A stretch of DNA of 64,000 nucleotides from Euryodendron excelsum (taxonomy: Eukaryota > Streptophyta > Magnoliopsida > Ericales > Pentaphylacaceae), in assembly GCA_033060915.1 (NCBI GenBank), contig CM065378.1, forward strand, positions 56,407,001 through 56,471,000, given 5' to 3'. How positions within the stretch are numbered: the first letter of the stretch is position 1; every line of letters starts with the position of its first letter. This document shows, in pieces, positions 59,932-64,000 of this stretch. The notes under the pieces were generated by a model. The model was not told the origin of the DNA. It ran no database searches and was given only the letters and a program-made list of their open reading frames with translations. The position numbers and the translations under genes are program-made.

Positions 59932-60320
59932 ATATCCCCCTTTTTAATAATGACAACTTTTGATTGATTTACCTCATAAATACTCTTCAACTAAAATAAA
60001 TATTTTCATATATATATATACATATATCATGTTTAAGAGAGTAGTAGAAAAACAGAGACAAATATAATTCAAACTCCCCCTCAACCAATGCATCTCATCT
60101 TAAACTCATTTATAAAAGAATGTAACTAAAAGCTCATCATATCAATCAACATATTTCTCCCCCTTTGTTATCATAAAAAATAATTATATATAAAATTTTA
60201 TAAAATATGAACACATAAATATTTTCTTTTAAAGTTCACAAAATAACATATGTTTAGATATGAGAGATATATTCAATTCAAAACCAAACATGCTTTTTAT
60301 ATTTCTCCCCCTTGCAATAT
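59932..60320 (-). other. Cluster of polypurine tracts
   Basis: On the minus strand, AAAAAGGGGGATAT (59932-59946), GAGGGGGAGTTTG (near 60070-60083), AAAGGGGGAGAAA (near 60151-60164) and AAGGGGGAGAAAT (near 60301-60314) lie within 400 bp. Multiple polypurine tracts before the 3' LTR are a hallmark of Sirevirus. The interval has no coding frame. Confidence 0.65.
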
Positions 60321-60467
60321 CAAGAAATGCATGGGGTAAAATTCATATAAACGTATGTAATGATTGTGTAAAATTATAGGTATAATTTTCAAAACATTTC
60401 AAAGCATGTCACAATTTTTTAATAATATATATATATATATATATATATTAAAGTTTTATTTTCTCTA

Positions 60468-61340
60468 TCATGTTACATTAATAAAGTAACATACCTCATT
60501 TTTTTCTTTTACCATTAAGCATAGGTTAGCAACTTCATTTTCACTATCATTTTTATTAGAGTTGCTTGCGTCACTATCACTCCAAGATATCATCACTTTT
60601 TTTTTTTTTTTTTGGCCTTCTTTTTTGTCTTCTTGAGCATTGGACATTCGGAATTCAAGTGATTGGATTTTTTGGCATTCATAACACACTATAGCATCGT
60701 TATTTAAGCACACATTTTCACTTTGCCTTTCTTAGAAACCTTTTGAATTTTTTCGTGATCATGACAAGCTCCTCATTTTCATTGCTAGTTTTTCCATCAC
60801 CATAGATAATTTCAAAGTAAGATCTTTCTTTCTTTTCCATTCATCTTCATCACCATTATGGTAAGTTTATGAGTCATAAGTGAATTCAAGAGTTTATCCA
60901 TAGTAAGCTTTATAAGATCTTCGGCTTCTTGTATGATGGCAACTTTCGGTTACCAATTCTTTGGTAAACCTCTAAGAAACTCTCTCACCAATTCAACATT
61001 AGTATAAGATTTTTTAAGAGATTTTAAAGCATTTATAATATCAGTGAATCTAGTAAACATGTCAAAAATTGACTCATCATTGCCCATTTTAAAAAATTCA
61101 TATTTATGAACAAATATACTAATCTTAGATTCTTTGACATGGTTGGTCGTCTCATGTGTGACTTCCAATTTATCCCAAATATCTTTAGACGATTCACAAG
61201 TAGATATACAATTAAATTCATTTGCATTAAGAGTACAATAAAGAACATTTATAGTTCTAGCATTTAATTGAACACTTTTCATATCACTAGCATTCTATTC
61301 ACTTTCTTCCTTAAGCACATTTTTTCCTTCTACAATCTTA
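60468..61340 (-). pseudogene. Sirevirus-like gag without pol
   Basis: The block at 60950-61282 reads NVLYCTLNANEFNCIS, IWDKLEVTHETTNHVKESK and MFTRFTDIINALKSLKKSY, clearly the same Gag core as at 28859-29236. A C-terminal part follows (60468-60713) with YECQKIQSLEFRMSNAQ, a partly lost zinc knuckle, and an acidic Ser/Asn tail. A stop near 60948 and frame changes separate them. Immediately to the left are the polypurine tracts, so the whole pol region is missing, either deleted or never present. Confidence 0.8.
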
Positions 61341-61547
61341 GTTAGTATACTAGGACCACTAATAATAACTTTTCATAACTCATGATCAGTAGTTAGAATA
61401 TATATTCTCATTCTAGATTTTCAATAGTTATAATTTGTGCCACTAAACAATAGTAGTCTATTAGTCGATGGACCTTTAGTAAGGGAAGTACTAAAAATGA
61501 TTGCCATAATTTACTCTAAGATGGTTAACTCCACTATAAGAGCCTAG

Positions 61548-61806
61548 ACTCTGATACCAAGTTTACGATCTAGCGCTTGCCACTGCACCAAAATCAATTG
61601 CTGTTAGCTAAGACGTAACTTTATTTCCTTATATCTTAGCAACGTAGAGCCCCGCACTAAGTGACAGGTGGGCATGAGGGTTTACACCATATAGCCACCA
61701 CGGGTTGGTCAGTCATGTACTCTATGTGGGTCCCCCTTGAGACACAACTGAGTCAAAGTTGATTGCGGGCCTCCATAAAGCCAACACCCTTTACTTTAAC
61801 CCAACA
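61548..61806 (-). repeat. PBS and short LTR-like segment
   Basis: The minus strand reads TGGTATCAGAGT (61548-61559), an initiator-Met primer site with one change, 200 bases upstream of gag. To its right, 61561-61806 begins on the minus strand TGTTGGGTTAAAG and ends GATCGTAAAC. It could be a 246-bp LTR, but it does not match the long LTR at 56742-59931, so the two ends do not belong together in a simple way. Confidence 0.5.
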
Positions 61807-62160
61807 AGTAGTGATGACCTGTATGGATTCCACTAGTTTTGAGCAATCCAACTAAATATGGCTAAACATGATGCTATTTCTTGTCAGCCATAGCTTCCAA
61901 GTGACAGTTACAAATAGGGCCTGGCATAAAGAGTTTTTAAGATTCTTGAAACTGTGACTAAACCACCATTCCATATAATTGTTTAGATTTGTAGAATAGA
62001 CCCATTGAGTGACCCACCACCTTAGTATTTCAGACCAAACTTTCCATGAGAAATTGTAATGTAGGAGAAGGTAATCTGAGGTCTGTAAGCATTCTATTTT
62101 TGCTCGCTCGGCAATCTTTGGCCCGACCGGACCCATATTCAAACCGATACAGACATATCC
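61807..62160 (-). pseudogene. LINE zinc-binding RT fragment
   Basis: The frame at 61852-62142 contains IAERAKIECLQTSDYLLLHY, NFSWKVWSEILRWWV and a C-terminal WKLWLTRNSIMF block. These match the zinc-binding region found after the RT of plant L1-type elements (pattern C..C...H...C partly kept). It is a short piece without RT or tail. Confidence 0.6.
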
Positions 62161-64000
62161 AAGCTCAAACTAGGTTTTTAAACTCAATCTAGTTAATCAA
62201 CCGCTTTGCGGGCTCACTAGACCCAATAGAGGCAAAATGACCAAAATGCCCTTGGGGCATTGCTTGGTCCAATTCCAATTGGCACGTTTTCCTAAAGACA
62301 ATAAGTTCATATTTCAACCTTAATTCCGATTCCAATTCCAATTTCAATTCAAACTAGTCAAACTCAATTTGACACGTCTTTCAAGAAAGTTAATTGCTCA
62401 AATGGTAAGTCCATCAAGTACAACACGTTTATCGAGAAATTATAAAATCCCTTAAAATTATAAGTCCATTCACACCCATCAACCAGGACGGAACCCAAGT
62501 CCTCGAGATGGTAAAGATGTTCACTTCTGGTGCCTGCTAGCTTGCCTATGTAAAATTTTTGTTATCTGGCATATCTTTCGAGAAAGTGATCCCTCAAGTG
62601 GTAAGATTATCCAGTAACTTCCCGAGATTAGGCAATCTCTGGAATAAATGCACACTGTCAGAGTGACAGAAACACTCACAAACATCACAGCTATCAGAGT
62701 GACAGAAACACTTGCAAATAGGTCAACATCGAGAATGCCAACAAACTCCTATGTCACGGGAACGAACACGCCTCTTAGGGGTGGCACATTTACCAGAGGA
62801 CGAGATACCTTTGCAAACCAACTTGTCACACACTGTCAAAGTGAAGGAACATTCAAAATCCAAGTCAACACCAGTACCTGCTTGCCTATTCTGGTGAAAA
62901 ATTACTAAATTGCCCCTTGGGCCTCACCGGCATGCTTTTTGAAAAAGTATCCAAGACCTCAGAATGGTAAGTTTACCCTTCCAAGATTGTCCCAGGGATA
63001 ATCTAGCATGTTCTAGTGTCTTACAGTCGCTTTCGGATCCATTCCGAGAGTATCTAGTCAAACTAACCATTTTGCCCCTAGGCATGCAATCGCCTCTAGG
63101 ACTACACCGGCTCTAGGTATCAAATTGGTTACCTAATGAGGATACTTCTAATAGTATTTCCAACCTTCCAATACCTTTTTGGACCATTCCAAATCTATTT
63201 CGATAAACCTAGTGTGAAATGACCGTTTTACCCTTAGTGGGCCGGTCACCTTTTCTAACCACATTGGCTCTAGGCAGCAAACCGGCAATCCCTCAAAACA
63301 CTCTCAATAATGTTTTCAACCTTCAAGCCTTGTCACGGGTCACTCCAAGTCGATTCTGGTTTTTTTCAATTCAAATGACCGTTTTACTCTTGGTGGGCCA
63401 GTCACCCTTTTCAACTATTCCGGCTTTAGTTCTCAAGTTAGCTACCTCTGGAACACTCTTTTAGGGGTTTCTGTCCATTCCTGATTGAGTTTGGTTACTC
63501 AAAACCTTCCGAATCATTCCTAGTGAAGCCAGGCCAAAAAAATTGCATGGAAGTCACTAGGACAAGCGCCCAAATATTCAACCTTGTGTCCCAATAGTCA
63601 AAGATCTATTTTTTGCTGCCCTAACAATTTTCCTAAAGGAGTGGCGCCACTAATAGTGGCGTCAAGCCAAATTTTGGCTTGGTGCCATTATTATAACAGG
63701 TGTCAAGAGAATTTTTGTTAACCTATAAATATAGGTCACCCCTTGCATATTCTGGGTCCGCAAAATCACTAAAAAAAACTCTGCCACTCTGAATACAAAG
63801 CTTGAATTTCATCAAAACCCTAATTCTCTCAAGTCCTCTCAAACCCTAGCCTCCGTACACTCAAACCCTAGCCTCCAAGTATCCATTGAAGGTCAAGTCC
63901 AGCCCTTGTAAGCTCTTGAATATCAACTCAAAGTTCAAGCAAAGTCCACCATTAAAGCATCAAAGTAAAGAGAAGACAAGGTAAGGTTTCTAGTTAAATT
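62161..64000 (+). repeat. LTR-like region with about 157-bp tandem sub-repeats and a TATA box
   Basis: Units beginning with a phrase like (A)TGACCGTTTTACCCTTAGTGGGC recur at about 62904, 63062, 63216 and 63376, spaced 156-162 bp, each followed by a CACCGGCTCTAGG-like and a CTTCCAA-like phrase; more degenerate forms occur back to 62240. AACCTATAAATATAGG (63720-63735) is a good TATA box, with CTC/CCCTAG-rich leader sequence after it. This suggests the U3-TATA-R part of a plus-strand gypsy LTR running off the window. The small frames (62648-62908, 63219-63464) follow the repeats and are not genes. Confidence 0.5.

Noticed and set aside
8884..61559. GCTCTGATACCA-type strings as tRNA genes
   Set aside because: They match only the 3' end of initiator tRNA-Met and sit next to LTRs, so they are primer sites.
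62648..63464. Frames of 61-86 codons with internal repeats
   Set aside because: They follow the sub-repeats of the LTR-like region and contain no known domain.

Overview
The window looks like AT-rich nuclear DNA of a dicot-type flowering plant. I see no bacterial operons, rRNA, tRNA or CRISPR. The evidence for a plant is LTR retrotransposons primed by plant tRNA-Asp and initiator-tRNA-Met sites, a plant-type ankyrin/PGG membrane-protein gene with a GT-AG intron, FAR1-family and PDI-like gene remnants, hAT and CACTA-like DNA-transposon ends, and L1-type LINE tails. I cannot name the species.

Layout. 1-8614: the 5' part of a minus-strand Ty3/gypsy element (Athila/Tat type: RNase H, RT, protease, gag, tRNA-Asp PBS, long LTR). 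Its LTR is split by a 2.57-kb solo LTR with a perfect 5-bp target duplication. 8615-9929: 5' end of a minus-strand LTR element with an initiator-Met PBS. 9930-13435: no gene recognised. 13436-15733: an exon-by-exon recognisable PDI-like pseudogene with a retroviral-type LTR in an intron, then an unrecognised gene-like fragment and a possible CACTA end. 16534-21218: two nested minus-strand Ty1/copia remnants, the outer LTR carrying a hAT MITE with an 8-bp TSD. 22480-22965: a LINE 3' end. 24630-39183: a plus-strand gag-only LTR element (TR-GAG-like) containing a near-complete 10.8-kb Sirevirus-like copia element (26817-37608) with both LTRs, PBS, gag-pol remnants and an open env-like reading frame. 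39184-43774: repeats, a LINE tail and a local tandem duplication.

43775-47143 holds the one gene that looks functional: a two-exon, 429-residue ankyrin-repeat protein with a C-terminal PGG/four-helix membrane domain (ACD6/ITN1-like class), transcribed leftwards, with a (GA)n 5' leader touching its start codon. 52519-53249 is a FAR1/FHY3-family pseudogene. 54104-55083 is a three-unit tandem repeat carrying long near-perfect palindromes. 55214-56147 is a decayed second ankyrin/PGG copy lacking its first exon. 56412-62142: a LINE tail, a Sirevirus-like LTR holding a 1.35-kb hAT element, several polypurine tracts, gag without pol, a PBS, an LTR-like segment and another LINE piece. 62160-64000: a repeat-rich, LTR-like region ending in a TATA box.

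Overall this is an ankyrin/PGG locus embedded in nested, mostly dead retrotransposons. Nothing here is clearly a new biological system. The oddest items are the palindromic tandem array beside the ankyrin pseudogene, the env-like frame that stayed open inside a dead Sirevirus, and the gag-only carrier element.
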